A DNA stretch of 64,000 bases from Pseudomonadota bacterium (GTDB lineage Bacteria; Bdellovibrionota_B; Oligoflexia; Oligoflexales; CAIYRB01), in the NCBI GenBank assembly GCA_026390435.1, contig JAPLFY010000027.1, positions 53,343 to 117,342 on the forward strand, read 5' to 3'. The first letter of the stretch is position 1, and each line of letters opens with the position of its first letter. This document shows, piece after piece, positions 8,777 to 17,832 of this stretch. Below the pieces are notes generated by a model. That model ran no database searches. It was given only the letters and a program-made list of their open reading frames with translations, and was not told the origin of the DNA. The position numbers were made by a program, and so were the translations under genes.

Positions 8777-9817
8777 ATGGTCCATCAAGACACACAAGAA
8801 ACCGCCTCTGAGAGCACAACGCTCCATGCCAAAGTTGCTGCACTCTGCAACACAGAGGTTTATCAAAACCGCTGCCAGCGTGTGGATACCATCGAAACGC
8901 ACATGTCCTGGATTTTCCTCACAGAAAATCTGGTTTATAAACTCAAAAAACCTCTGCTGCGTTCGTTCATCAACCTATCTCATTGCGCAGACCGACGACT
9001 AAACAGCTGGCAGGAACTGGTCCTTAACCAGAGACTCGCCCCGCATGTTTATCTAGCCGTATTGCCTTTGACCCAGGACCCTCGAGGCACCCTGAAACTA
9101 AACGGCGCCGGACCAGCCGTAGATTGGCTGGTGAAGATGCGGCGCCTTCCCGCCGATTTAATGTTCGATAGACTTATTAAGGAACAAAAGCTCTCCGAGT
9201 CGGATCTCCGCCGCTTCGCGTCAACTATGGTTGATTTTTACTCTCGCTGTGCCCGGTCAACAATCACTCCGGAGGCGTACCTTCAACGACTGAAAACGCA
9301 AATCAAGTCCGAGCAACAACAACTACTTGACCCTAATCTGTCGTTACCGAAAAGCAGCATCGATCATATGGCCGATGAGTTACTTAAATTTGTTGATAGC
9401 GATGCGGCAGCCTTCGAAGCACGCGTTAACTCTGGACTAATCGTCGAGGGTCACGGCGATTTACGTCCCGAGCATATCTGCCTCACTGAGCCCGTCGTAG
9501 TTTTTGATTGCCTTGAGTTCTCGCAAGATCTGCGCATCTTAGACACGGCCGATGAATTAGCATTTCTGTTTCTTGAATGCACAAAGCTATCCGGTGGTGA
9601 CGCCGTTGCGCATGCCATCAAATCTGTCTATGCGGACATGACCGCTGACAATCTACCCTGGCATGTGCTCCAGTTTTATATGGCTAAGCGCGCCATGCTC
9701 CGCGCTAAACTAGCGATATGGCATATTTACGATTGCCCACCCCAAGATCATCCACGGTGGCGATCTCAAGCCTTAGCTTACCTGCGGACTGTGGCAGATC
9801 ACCTAGGTCGGATGTGA
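8777..9817 (+). CDS. COG2187-like aminoglycoside-phosphotransferase-fold kinase
   Basis: 346 aa. It has the kinase-like APH fold: Brenner-type catalytic motif GHGDLRPEH near residue 224 and a following metal-binding segment (FDCLEFSQDLR, LDTADELAFL). This matches the N-terminal half of the COG2187 family, in which an APH domain is often fused to a P-loop kinase; no P-loop half is present here. The substrate is unknown, and antibiotic resistance is not implied. It converges on the PRPP synthetase gene and the two overlap by 15 bases at their 3' ends. That makes a functional link to the 9.8-16 kb cluster plausible but unproven. Confidence 0.75.
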   Translation: MVHQDTQETASESTTLHAKVAALCNTEVYQNRCQRVDTIETHMSWIFLTENLVYKLKKPLLRSFINLSHCADRRLNSWQELVLNQRLAPHVYLAVLPLTQDPRGTLKLNGAGPAVDWLVKMRRLPADLMFDRLIKEQKLSESDLRRFASTMVDFYSRCARSTITPEAYLQRLKTQIKSEQQQLLDPNLSLPKSSIDHMADELLKFVDSDAAAFEARVNSGLIVEGHGDLRPEHICLTEPVVVFDCLEFSQDLRILDTADELAFLFLECTKLSGGDAVAHAIKSVYADMTADNLPWHVLQFYMAKRAMLRAKLAIWHIYDCPPQDHPRWRSQALAYLRTVADHLGRM

Positions 9818-10780
9818 GTGTTCTGCGATTGTCTCCAGCGAATGAATCGCCTCAATAGCCTTAGCGCAAATCCGCGAAGAATCTAGCACCGTGATTTTAT
9901 ACCTTAGCCGCTGCTGGATTGTGTCCTCTGTTTGCACCGTATTGGTAATAAAAATCGCGTCTATTGCATCTGAACTCAAATGTTCCGCAGATTTGCTGGT
10001 GAATACAGCATGGGTCGCCGCTACTAGCACTTTCTTGGCACCGGCCGCCTTACACGCCTTCGCCGCGTTAGCCACAGTCTCACCTGAGCTGATCAAGTCA
10101 TCGACGATGACAACTGTTTGCTCCTTCGCAACACCCACAATTTTACCCGTCGTCAACTTTCCTTCACTGCGTTCTTTTTCCAAAAAACCAAGAGTGGATG
10201 CCTCACTTTGGCGGAGCTTATCCAACATTTTACGAAAGCTCTCCGCACGTTTGACTCCACCTAGATCTGGAGACAACACTAATAATGGCTGCTTACCCAC
10301 TTGCTCTGCGAGGCAAGAGCAAAGCAACTCTCGCGCAGATATATGAGCGGTCGGGATCCTGAAGGCAGATTCAAAAGCAGCCCTATTGTGGACGTCTACT
10401 GCCACAATTTGGCTAACTCCAACCGCCTCCAGTAAGGTGGCTAAATATTTAAGGGTGACCGGATCCCGCGTCTTTGTGCGCTGATCCTTACGGGCGTAGC
10501 ATAAATAGGGCGTCACAACGGTCACCGATTTAGCCATCGCATCACGCAAGGTTCCTACAAAAAACAAGAGCAGACACAACTTCTCATGCAAGTTTCGACT
10601 AGGCTCATTAGTCAGAGAATTCAATATAAAGACATCCTCGCCATTTACGTTGGTGAGAGGACGTATCTTGTGTTCACCATCGTCAAAAGATCTGATTTCA
10701 AATGGAGCGAGATCAATACCCAGCCGATTCCCAATCTGCATAGCTAACTCTTGCCGTAGGTCTAGAGAAAATATGCGCAT
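9803..10780 (-). CDS. prs: Ribose-phosphate pyrophosphokinase (PRPP synthetase) paralogue
   Basis: 325 aa. It would make PRPP from ribose 5-phosphate and ATP. Visible family features are the SFDDGEHKIRPL region near residue 31, the flexible-loop segment (YLCYARKDQRTKTRDPVT), the catalytic histidine region (VAVDVHNRAAF), and a PRPP-binding loop VVIVDDLISSGET, a variant of the usual VDDxIDTGGT. It is the last gene of the acs-E1-E2-ACP operon, 18 bases after the ACP gene, with a good GAGG Shine-Dalgarno. This position suggests an accessory copy dedicated to the cluster rather than the housekeeping Prs. Confidence 0.88.
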   Translation of the reverse strand: MRIFSLDLRQELAMQIGNRLGIDLAPFEIRSFDDGEHKIRPLTNVNGEDVFILNSLTNEPSRNLHEKLCLLLFFVGTLRDAMAKSVTVVTPYLCYARKDQRTKTRDPVTLKYLATLLEAVGVSQIVAVDVHNRAAFESAFRIPTAHISARELLCSCLAEQVGKQPLLVLSPDLGGVKRAESFRKMLDKLRQSEASTLGFLEKERSEGKLTTGKIVGVAKEQTVVIVDDLISSGETVANAAKACKAAGAKKVLVAATHAVFTSKSAEHLSSDAIDAIFITNTVQTEDTIQQRLRYKITVLDSSRICAKAIEAIHSLETIAEHSHPT

Positions 10781-10798
10781 AAGAACCTCCGTTCCATT

Positions 10799-11038
10799 CT
10801 AGATTTGTGCAAGATACGCAACAGCTCGATCAATCGATGTTAATTTTGGATAATCAGCCTCAGGGATATCGCGCCCGGTCTGTTTATGTAGCTGAATTAT
10901 GAACGACAGATAATCGACCGAGTCGATGTCGTAAAAACGTCGTAGGTCTGCATCAGATTTGACTTCGACCCCCTCCAAATCCGGAGCAACTTCATAAAGA
11001 GCTTTGAGCACGATGTCTCTGGCAACCTGCGTGTCCAT
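10799..11038 (-). CDS. Acyl carrier protein
   Basis: 79 aa acidic four-helix carrier. The 4'-phosphopantetheine attachment site is Ser40 in IDSVDYLSF, a variant of the usual DSL. An AGGGGGAG-like Shine-Dalgarno sits just before the ATG. It lies 21 bases after the E2 gene and 18 before prs. An ACP inside a 2-oxoacid dehydrogenase operon implies that the acyl group made by E1/E2, or by the acyl-CoA/acyl-adenylate ligase at the head of the operon, may be loaded onto a dedicated carrier. It is not next to fatty-acid synthesis genes; fabF is 12 kb away. Confidence 0.9.
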   Translation of the reverse strand: MDTQVARDIVLKALYEVAPDLEGVEVKSDADLRRFYDIDSVDYLSFIIQLHKQTGRDIPEADYPKLTSIDRAVAYLAQI

Positions 11039-11059
11039 ATTCTCCCCCGACTGGCACTT

Positions 11060-12232
11060 TCATAAGGCCTCCGGATTTTGCAGTAGTTCACTGATCCTGT
11101 TTAGAAGGCGACTGCCCAAATGACCATCGCTCACGCGGTGATCCGCAGATATGGTTATGGTCAGTAGGTGGGCCGCACCTACCATGCCGCTTTCGGCCCA
11201 TGGACGCTCCCGAATTCCCCCTAAACCGATAAGAGCTACCTGCGGCGGATAAATCACGCCGTAAACCACATCAACACCCTGCTCACCTAAACTGCTGATA
11301 GTCACGGTTGGGCTTGTGATCTCAGAGCTGCGCAGTTTTCCACGCCGCCCACGCTCTATGAGATCTCGCAAACGGCTCATAATTTCGGGAACGGTGGCCG
11401 CATCTACAGCAGTAATTCCCGGCGCCACTAATCCACCACCGCGCAGCGAGATGATCATTCCTAGGTTGATTTCTGACTGGCGCAGAAATGCGCCGTCCTT
11501 ATAAAAACCGTTAAACTCGGGATAATCTCTTAGACCTAGGGCAATCGCTTTCATAATTGGAGCGACTGCTAGGATGCGTTCGGTGACGGGAATCCGGCGA
11601 TTCTCTTCCGTGAGCCAGGACATCAACTTTTGGACATTTACGTCCTTTTGCAAATAATAATGCGGGATTTCACGTTTAGACCTCACCATAGCCGCCGCAA
11701 CGGCACGCCGCATTTGATCCGAGCTCGCTACTCCGGTGGTAACAGGAGCCGCAACTAATTCGGTAATCTCGGTAGTCTGCGGTATTTCTGTTTTCTTTTT
11801 TACTGCTGCCTCTACGTCTGCTCGAGTTATTGCGCCATTTGGCCCGGTGCCCTTAATCTCATTTAATTCAACACCCAGGTCCTCAGCAATCCGCTTTGCT
11901 AACGGCGATGCATGTGCACGCTGTGGAATTTCCGCTGCGCTTGGCTTTGGCTGCTCGATGATTTTCGGCTCTGGAACAGACGGTCGCTCTTTATCCTCAA
12001 CACTACGTATTTTGGCCAGCACAGTCCCTACCGCCACCTCTTGCCCGGGCTCAACCAAGATTTGCTCGACATCACCTGACTGCCAGATTTCGACAGCGAT
12101 AACGCCCTTATCTGTCTCGACGTCTGCGACCACATCACCACGATTTACATGCGCACCTGGAGCGATGAACCATTTTACAACGGTCCCCTTCTCCATGTCG
12201 GCACCGAGCATCGGCATAAGAAAGTCACTCAT
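11060..12232 (-). CDS. 2-oxoacid dehydrogenase E2 acyltransferase (second set)
   Basis: 390 aa, shorter than the pdhC product and clearly diverged. Order: lipoyl domain (1-77; Lys42 in [11 protein letters not shown]), a Pro/Lys linker, a peripheral subunit-binding domain ([16 protein letters not shown], about 108-145), and a CAT domain with [11 protein letters not shown] near the end, so the catalytic His and Asp are kept. It overlaps the E1-beta gene by eight bases. The acyl acceptor could be CoA as usual or, given the next gene, an acyl carrier protein; the sequence alone cannot decide. Confidence 0.9.
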   Translation of the reverse strand: MSDFLMPMLGADMEKGTVVKWFIAPGAHVNRGDVVADVETDKGVIAVEIWQSGDVEQILVEPGQEVAVGTVLAKIRSVEDKERPSVPEPKIIEQPKPSAAEIPQRAHASPLAKRIAEDLGVELNEIKGTGPNGAITRADVEAAVKKKTEIPQTTEITELVAAPVTTGVASSDQMRRAVAAAMVRSKREIPHYYLQKDVNVQKLMSWLTEENRRIPVTERILAVAPIMKAIALGLRDYPEFNGFYKDGAFLRQSEINLGMIISLRGGGLVAPGITAVDAATVPEIMSRLRDLIERGRRGKLRSSEITSPTVTISSLGEQGVDVVYGVIYPPQVALIGLGGIRERPWAESGMVGAAHLLTITISADHRVSDGHLGSRLLNRISELLQNPEAL

Positions 12233-13205
12233 GACTACCCACTAATGTCTCCGCTGCCTTTTTAATCGCCGCAACCTGCGGAATAGCAGCGTCTTCAAGA
12301 TGCTTCGGATACGGAATCGGCACTTCGGCACCGCACACTCGCGCCACCGGCGCGTCCAAAGCATAAAATGCTTGTTCCATCAGACGGGCGCTAATCTCAG
12401 CACTAATGCCTCCACTTTTCCACCCCTCGTCGACGATTAATGCCCGACTGGTTTTGCGCACGGATGCCAGCATCGTTGCGTCGTCTAGCGGCCTAAGACT
12501 ACGCAAGTCGATCACTTCACAAGAAAATTTTTCTGCGAGTTCTGTAGCAGCCCGCAGTGCTTTGTTTACGCAGGCTCCGTAGGTAATGATACTCAGATCA
12601 TTGCCAGGTCGCCTGATAGCGGCACCCGGCAGCGGCACCGCGGTCAGACTTTCATTTAATGCACCTTTCTCGTTATAGAGAGTCACATGTTCAAAGATGA
12701 GTACAGGATCGGGGTCAGCAAGCGCCGCCTGTAGCATCCAACGAGCATCATCAACAGTGGCTGGTGTCACTATCTTCAGACCTGGAATATGGGCATACCA
12801 ACCTTCCCAACTGTGAGAGTGCTGGGCGGCCAGCTGACGGCCGGCCCCGGTAGCCATCCGGATCACTAATGGCACATTGATCTGACCGCCTGACATATGA
12901 AGTAAAGTGGCAGCGTTATTCACAATTTGATCCAGCGCCAAGAGACTGAAATTAACTGTCATCAGTTCTACGATTGGCCGCATACCAGCCATGGCGGCAC
13001 CAATTGCGGCACCAACGAAAGCGGACTCAGAAAGGGGCGCATCACGAATCCGCTGTGGTCCAAATTCACTCAACATCCCGCGAGAGACGGCATAACATCC
13101 ACCGTAACTGCCGATATCTTCACCAATCAGAAAGACCCGTTCGTCTGCAAGCAGCGCTGAGCGAACCGCATCGTGACATGCCTCACGGTAAGTAATCTCC
13201 TTCAT
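12225..13205 (-). CDS. 2-oxoacid dehydrogenase E1 beta subunit (second set)
   Basis: 326 aa, the same length as PdhB at 5440-6420 and collinear with it. Shared blocks are [54 protein letters not shown] and [14 protein letters not shown]. It pairs with the E1-alpha at 13202-14221, overlapping it by four bases (ATGA), and overlaps E2 by eight. The differences from PdhB around the substrate pocket mean the 2-oxoacid used is unknown; pyruvate, acetoin-type or longer 2-oxoacids are all possible. Confidence 0.92.
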   Translation of the reverse strand: MKEITYREACHDAVRSALLADERVFLIGEDIGSYGGCYAVSRGMLSEFGPQRIRDAPLSESAFVGAAIGAAMAGMRPIVELMTVNFSLLALDQIVNNAATLLHMSGGQINVPLVIRMATGAGRQLAAQHSHSWEGWYAHIPGLKIVTPATVDDARWMLQAALADPDPVLIFEHVTLYNEKGALNESLTAVPLPGAAIRRPGNDLSIITYGACVNKALRAATELAEKFSCEVIDLRSLRPLDDATMLASVRKTSRALIVDEGWKSGGISAEISARLMEQAFYALDAPVARVCGAEVPIPYPKHLEDAAIPQVAAIKKAAETLVGSHE

Positions 13206-14221
13206 TTGACACCACCTACAGACTGCCGAATCTCCAGTTCTGAATAAACATGGCGCAACAGGTCTTCTACCGGCTCGAGTGTTCCTCGCTCAGCAAATGC
13301 CACCGCCTCCTGCACGATCACCGCAACTTCCTTTTCCAAAAGTTCCAGGTCAGTAGTAAGCAGCTGACCGGCGGCCACGGATTTTGACAAAAATCCGGGA
13401 ATTGGATCACGAAGTTTCCACCGCTTCACCTCCTCGGGATCTCTGTACAACTCCGGATCAAACATTGAGTGGGCACGAAAGCGGTAGGTCTGGCACTCGA
13501 TAAAGGCGGGTGCGCCGGTCTCGCGGATATGTTGCACAGCTTCAGTCGCTGCATTCACAACGGCCATCACGTCCATGCCATCGACGCAGGTAGATTTTAT
13601 CCGGTAGCTGGACGCCTTGGCGCATAGGTCGATTTGCGATTCACTCCGGTCTAAAACTGTCCCCATCGCATATAGGTTATTCTCGCAGATAAACAGGACG
13701 GGGAGCTGCCACAGTGCAGCTAAGTTCAGCGATTCATGAAATTCGCCCTCAGCAATCGCCCCCTCGCCAAAAAAGCAAGCGGTGACATCACGACGATTTT
13801 TCAACTTCGTCGCTAAGGCATAACCGACAGCAAGTGGTAACGCGCCCGCGACGATCGCATTACCACCAAAAAATTTATGCTCGCGGCTGAATAAGTGCAT
13901 GGAGCCACCACGGCCATGGCTACACCCTTCCCTCTTACCAAACATTTCAGCCATGATTGCACCTGCTGAAACCCCCCGCAGTAATGCATGGGCATGGTCT
14001 CGGTAGGTCGCAAACACAGCATCTCCCTCAGCTAGAGCACGCATTGCTCCCACTGCCACAGCCTCCTCCCCTATGTAAAGATGTAGAAAACCGCGGATAC
14101 GACCAGCGCTATATTCTTCGGCACACTTTTCCTCAAAGCGGCGACAGAGGAGCATATCCCGTAGCAAGTACAGTGCTGTTTTCCGTCCACTTGCTTCAGT
14201 CGGTTGGGCTGCAGCGGTCAT
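13202..14221 (-). CDS. 2-oxoacid dehydrogenase E1 alpha subunit (second set)
   Basis: 339 aa E1 alpha. The thiamine diphosphate motif starts with GEG (152-154) where the classic motif is GDG, and ends in ENN (180-182); the Asp-to-Glu change affects the expected Mg2+ ligand. The loop that reads GHSVSDP in PdhA is AHSMFDP here. Start and stop overlap the neighbours on both sides (ATGA with acs upstream and with E1 beta downstream), so the operon is translationally coupled. Substrate not assigned. Confidence 0.92.
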   Translation of the reverse strand: MTAAAQPTEASGRKTALYLLRDMLLCRRFEEKCAEEYSAGRIRGFLHLYIGEEAVAVGAMRALAEGDAVFATYRDHAHALLRGVSAGAIMAEMFGKREGCSHGRGGSMHLFSREHKFFGGNAIVAGALPLAVGYALATKLKNRRDVTACFFGEGAIAEGEFHESLNLAALWQLPVLFICENNLYAMGTVLDRSESQIDLCAKASSYRIKSTCVDGMDVMAVVNAATEAVQHIRETGAPAFIECQTYRFRAHSMFDPELYRDPEEVKRWKLRDPIPGFLSKSVAAGQLLTTDLELLEKEVAVIVQEAVAFAERGTLEPVEDLLRHVYSELEIRQSVGGVK

Positions 14222-16020
14222 CGCGAGCCCCCCGTTGCCACGACTGGTCGCTCAAGAGTCGATGTGTCGCCCTCCGGCAACCCCAGCTCGCGGGCTTTAA
14301 GTAGTCGGCGCATGATCTTGCCGCTTTTAGTTTTGGGCAAATCGGCCACAAATTCAATTTCACGTGGAGCCACAGCCGGCCCGAGACGGCGGCGAGCCAA
14401 CGCCATAATTTCCTTGCGCGTTGCTTCATCCGGAGAAAAACCAGATTTTAAGGCAACAAAGGCTTTGACCACCTCCATCAACAGAGGATCCGGTTTGCCT
14501 ATGACAGCAGCTTCAGCGACAGCAGGATGTTCAAGTAAGACACTCTCGACTTCGAACGGGCCGATTAGATGTCCAGCTGACTTGATGACATCGTCAGCCC
14601 TGCCTACGAACCAAAAATAACCGTCTGCGTCGCGCCGAGCTAAATCACCCGTTAAATAATAACCATCTATAAAGCATTTTTTGTATCTCTCTTCCTGATT
14701 TAAATAACTGCGAAACATCGAGGGCCATCCCACGCGCAGAGCTAACTCACCCTCCACATCGGGCTCTGCGAGAGGCTGCAAAACTCCATTCACAACACTA
14801 ACAATTGCGGCCTCGACGCCAGGCACAGGACGCCCCATTGAGCCAGGCTTGATATCCATCGCCGGGAAGTTGGCGACCATGATGCCGCCCGTCTCAGTCT
14901 GCCACCATGTGTCATGAATGGGCCGCCCAAGCACGCGTTGCGACCACAATACCGCTTCAGGATTTAGCGGTTCGCCCACGGAGACGGCATGACGCAGGTG
15001 CGACAAATCATAAGATTGTGGCAGCGCATCTCCAGATTTCATCAGCATGCGTACAGCAGTAGGCGCTGTGTACCAAACATTGACTTTCTGATCTTGAAGT
15101 ATCTTGTACCAGCGCGCGGCATCAAATTCAGCTTCATCCACGACGAGAGTGACTCCAACTGTCAGCGGCGCAATGATACCGTACGAGGTGCCCGTGACCC
15201 ATCCAGGATCTGCTGTACACCAGTAGACATCGCCTGGATGGAGGTCGAGCACGTATTTCGCGGTCGCGTAATGCACCATCACCGCTTGATGAACGTGCAG
15301 CGCACCCTTTGGTGTACCCGTAGTACCACTGGTGAAATGTAGGAGCGCAGGATCCTCGGGCCGCGTCGGCGGAATGGTGAAATTAGGATCCGCACGCGCC
15401 ATTAAAAGCCCGTAGCTTTGAGTGCCCTCGGGTAACATTTGCTCCTGATACACATCAACTAGAATAACGTGTGCCAAATGGGACAAACTAGGTCGCATCG
15501 GTGCGATCTTCCGCTCATAGAGATTCCTCGATGTCACCAAAACCTTAGCCCGGCTTAAATCGAGTCGCATGCGCAATGGCTCAGGACCAAAGGCAGTAAA
15601 CAGCGGGCAAAAAATGCTGCGGTTTTTTAGCGCGCCAAAACAGACCGCATAAAGTTCAGGAATCCGACCGAGTACGGTACAGACCACATCACCAGCGCCA
15701 ATTCCCAGACCCCTTAGAACATTGGCAAAGCGATCACTGAATTCAGCGAGCTGCGCAAACGTAAAGTCACGCCTGATATCACCATCCGCTGCGAGCCAAC
15801 GGACGGCTATGTGCTCGCCTCGGCCATTACTGAGATTTTGGTCGATGGCAATGCTTGCTATATTTAAACTGCTATCAGCAACTACATCGGCATGACCCCG
15901 CGTCAATTCCTGAGCCAAATCACGCCAAGAAAACGACGCATAGGTCTCGTCATAACGCTGGAGATTCGGCTGGAATTCACCCTCCAGTCGCTGCTTCTTG
16001 ATGACAGGTAGATTCCTCAT
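14218..16020 (-). CDS. AMP-forming acyl-CoA (acetate-CoA ligase-like) synthetase
   Basis: 600 aa ANL-superfamily ligase that would activate a carboxylic acid through an acyl-adenylate. Motifs: P-loop [10 protein letters not shown], the A5 region WWQTETGG, the hinge region [18 protein letters not shown], and the C-terminal [11 protein letters not shown] with the catalytic lysine. Overall it resembles the AcsA type of acetate-CoA ligase, though acetate specificity is not proven. It is the first gene of the coupled operon acs-E1a-E1b-E2-ACP-prs and overlaps E1 alpha by four bases. With an ACP downstream, an acyl-ACP ligase role is an alternative. Confidence 0.88.
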   Translation of the reverse strand: MRNLPVIKKQRLEGEFQPNLQRYDETYASFSWRDLAQELTRGHADVVADSSLNIASIAIDQNLSNGRGEHIAVRWLAADGDIRRDFTFAQLAEFSDRFANVLRGLGIGAGDVVCTVLGRIPELYAVCFGALKNRSIFCPLFTAFGPEPLRMRLDLSRAKVLVTSRNLYERKIAPMRPSLSHLAHVILVDVYQEQMLPEGTQSYGLLMARADPNFTIPPTRPEDPALLHFTSGTTGTPKGALHVHQAVMVHYATAKYVLDLHPGDVYWCTADPGWVTGTSYGIIAPLTVGVTLVVDEAEFDAARWYKILQDQKVNVWYTAPTAVRMLMKSGDALPQSYDLSHLRHAVSVGEPLNPEAVLWSQRVLGRPIHDTWWQTETGGIMVANFPAMDIKPGSMGRPVPGVEAAIVSVVNGVLQPLAEPDVEGELALRVGWPSMFRSYLNQEERYKKCFIDGYYLTGDLARRDADGYFWFVGRADDVIKSAGHLIGPFEVESVLLEHPAVAEAAVIGKPDPLLMEVVKAFVALKSGFSPDEATRKEIMALARRRLGPAVAPREIEFVADLPKTKSGKIMRRLLKARELGLPEGDTSTLERPVVATGGSR

Positions 16021-16169
16021 CCAGACACCACCAAGTCATAAGTTTGCGCACTAAAACGCTCATAGTTGGATTTCCAACTTTGAGAACCTTTGACTTTGGA
16101 AATGCAAGAATCGGACCTGAAGGGTGAACCCAGCAGTAAGTCATCTTCGAAGCGGATTTACCGACGGCG

Positions 16170-16631
16170 TTAGCTCTTTGTAAGCTCACAACTTGAGGTC
16201 TTCTCCAGAGACCTATTCGGATCTCTGGAATAGAAAATCTCTCGAGTGCTCAACCTGTTTCCGAAAAATGAGAGCTTTTTCAATGTTGAACGAGTTTCTA
16301 TTCTCGCTCCTTCTTTTCGGAATACAATTGAAGTTTCAGTGCGATCGATCTCAAACTCTCTGAAAGTAGAGCTAACTGTCGCACTCCGAGTGATCGTCCA
16401 AGAGCCGCCACTGACAGATTGATGAGCTGTTTCTGCGCCGTCAACCAGGAAACGTTCTCCATTGACTGAAAGCAGGTAGCAATCTGTGAAGTTTAGATCC
16501 ATTTGTATCGCCTGTAGGTCATCGCACGTTCCTTCCCACCGACCTCGGAGTTCCGGACATCCAGCGAAGGATTGGTCGGCTAGTGCTACCAAGAGCGTAA
16601 AGATAATTGCTGCTATTTGAGTGTTATGCAT
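16170..16631 (-). CDS. Secreted protein of unknown function
   Basis: 153 aa from the ATG at 16631, which has an AGGGG Shine-Dalgarno and opens into a signal peptide (MHNTQIAAIIFTLLVALADQSFA, cut before GCPEL). The upstream extension of the frame starts with TTG and lacks these signs. The mature protein of about 130 aa starts CPELRGRWEGTCDD, is rich in beta-strand-like segments (SGGSWTITRSATVSSTF) and has four cysteines, so it is likely a small periplasmic or secreted beta protein, perhaps lipocalin-like. No family was recognised. It stands alone, just upstream of the acs operon on the same strand. Confidence 0.6.
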   Translation of the reverse strand: MHNTQIAAIIFTLLVALADQSFAGCPELRGRWEGTCDDLQAIQMDLNFTDCYLLSVNGERFLVDGAETAHQSVSGGSWTITRSATVSSTFREFEIDRTETSIVFRKEGARIETRSTLKKLSFFGNRLSTREIFYSRDPNRSLEKTSSCELTKS

Positions 16632-16930
16632 CGGGAGCCCCTTGGTTTTTACCACAGCATGACATTTGGAGGCATCGCGGACCTTATTTGTGCACAAAAC
16701 ATGCTACATAACTTCAAGTATGCTGTCAACGAACGGTGCTGTGATTTGTAGGTTAATCAAGGTGTGTTTGGGAAGCGCGCCTCTTTGCCGAGCGCGCCTA
16801 CACGGCAGCCACCTAACCTGTTAATCTGTGAGTCTAGCCGGCAAACTTGCCATTGTCTTTCTCCTCAGCAGCTTTGAACCATGGGCATGAGTCCGCAAGC
16901 ATCTACAACCTATAGATGTCACCCAGCTTC

Positions 16931-16965
16931 GGGCGTCGGGCGTCGGGCGTCGGGCGTCGGGCGTC
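16931..16965. repeat. Tandem heptamer GGGCGTC x5
   Basis: Five perfect direct copies of GGGCGTC run without spacers, followed by a partial GGG. This lies in the 543-base gap between the secreted protein gene and the first four-helix-bundle gene. Such a tract is prone to slipped-strand length change. No coding frame uses it. Confidence 0.9.
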
Positions 16966-17007
16966 GGGTAGCAAAACAGACTGGAGACATAGGTGACACA
17001 TTTTGAC

Positions 17008-17146
17008 TTCGTCCAACCTAAGCCCTGGCATCCTCGCTGACTGCGGCCTAAGCATCAATGCTGCCCTCGCTACACTCGGCGCTGCGCGGCATTGACACTC
17101 AGACCACAGCCACCGAGACGACCAGGGCTTAGTTAGGTTGGACGAA
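17008..17146. repeat. Imperfect long inverted repeat flanking ~93 bases
   Basis: The left arm (17008-17028, beginning TTCGTCCAACCTAAG) is matched by the reverse complement of 17122-17146, which carries four extra bases in the middle of the arm. The enclosed ~93 bases have no evident gene. The arms end 28 bases before the first four-helix-bundle gene. The arrangement resembles a MITE, REP-like unit or a remnant of a mobile element. Apart from this and the heptamer repeat, nothing else was found between 16632 and 17174. Confidence 0.75.
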
Positions 17147-17174
17147 ACTCAAACTTACTGCCACGGAGCTCCCG

Positions 17175-17483
17175 ATGAGATCATTTCGCACCCACGATTT
17201 AGCCGTCGCCTTCTACCAACAAGGCCGCACTCTCAAGCTGCCTACCGAGCTGCGCGACCAGTTCCGCCGCGCCTCGAGCAGCATCGCCCTCAATCTTGCC
17301 GAGGGTACCGGCCGCGCCACTTTTGCTGATCGCGCGCGGTTTTACCGCATCGCCCTTGGTAGCCTGCGTGAGTGCCAGAGTATCTTGCAACTACATAGTT
17401 GCGCCGATCACCCACTGCTCGTCTTGCTCGATCAACTCGGTGCGAGTCTGTATCGCCTGTGCCGTGCCTGCGAATCTCGGTGA
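17175..17483 (+). CDS. Four-helix-bundle protein (S23 / IVS-type family)
   Basis: 102 aa protein of the small four-helix-bundle family first described from 23S rRNA intervening sequences. The signature elements are visible: an N-terminal FRTHDLAVAFYQ helix, LPTELRDQFRRASSSIALNLAEG, the RATFADRARFYRIALGSLREC helix, and a final LLDQLGASLYRLCRA helix. Its cellular role is unknown; related bundles act as RNA- or DNA-binding accessory proteins. A paralogue lies head-to-head at the 3' end (17525-17830), and a perfect hairpin separates the two stops. Confidence 0.85.
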   Translation: MRSFRTHDLAVAFYQQGRTLKLPTELRDQFRRASSSIALNLAEGTGRATFADRARFYRIALGSLRECQSILQLHSCADHPLLVLLDQLGASLYRLCRACESR

Positions 17484-17489
17484 CCGCTG

Positions 17490-17518
17490 GGGCCTGCGGC
17501 CTCTTCGGCCGCAGGCCC
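17490..17518. terminator. Perfect 12-bp hairpin between convergent genes
   Basis: GGGCCTGCGGCC and its exact complement flank a TCTTC loop. The hairpin lies seven bases after the plus-strand stop and seven bases after the minus-strand stop, so it could end both transcripts. Neither side has a clear run of Us, so efficiency as an intrinsic terminator is uncertain. Confidence 0.6.
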
Positions 17519-17524
17519 AAATCG

Positions 17525-17830
17525 CTAGCGTGGGCGATGCACGAGGCGCCAGACGCTAGCAGCGAGATGATCGAGTTGGTCGCGCTGGGTGTCAGTGAAA
17601 CGATCACACGCGAGATCAAAGATGGCCTGTACTTCGCGGATAGATCCCAGCGTCATGACGAAAAAGCGGCGTTGATCCGCGACGCTAACGCGCCCGTAAC
17701 CCTCGGCCAAGGTCAGCGCACAGGATGCCGCGGCGCGGCGTAGCTGATCACCGAGTGGCCGGGGTAACTCGATGCTAACGATGTCGCGATAGAGTGAACG
17801 TGCGAGTTGGTAACTGCGAAACGATTTCAT
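17525..17830 (-). CDS. Four-helix-bundle protein (S23 / IVS-type family), paralogue
   Basis: 101 aa, collinear with the product of 17175-17483: MKSFRSYQLARSLY, LPRPLGDQLRRAAASCALTLAEG, RRFFVMTLGSIREVQAIF. The two are clearly related but far from identical, so the pair is old or came from two sources. The start codon is preceded by AAAGGA, part of a 25-base inverted repeat (17833-17896) that could hide the ribosome-binding site. Function unknown. Confidence 0.85.
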   Translation of the reverse strand: MKSFRSYQLARSLYRDIVSIELPRPLGDQLRRAAASCALTLAEGYGRVSVADQRRFFVMTLGSIREVQAIFDLACDRFTDTQRDQLDHLAASVWRLVHRPR

Positions 17831-17832
17831 AA

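Noticed and set aside
8777..9817. Aminoglycoside resistance gene
   Set aside because: The fold matches, but the sequence pattern is that of the COG2187-like group, not of known resistance enzymes.
16931..16965. Possible CRISPR-like array
   Set aside because: The heptamers have no spacers and there are no cas genes; it is a simple tandem repeat.
17175..17830. Diversity-generating retroelement with Avd-like bundles
   Set aside because: Four-helix bundles resemble Avd, but no reverse transcriptase, template repeat or variable-repeat target gene is in the neighbourhood.
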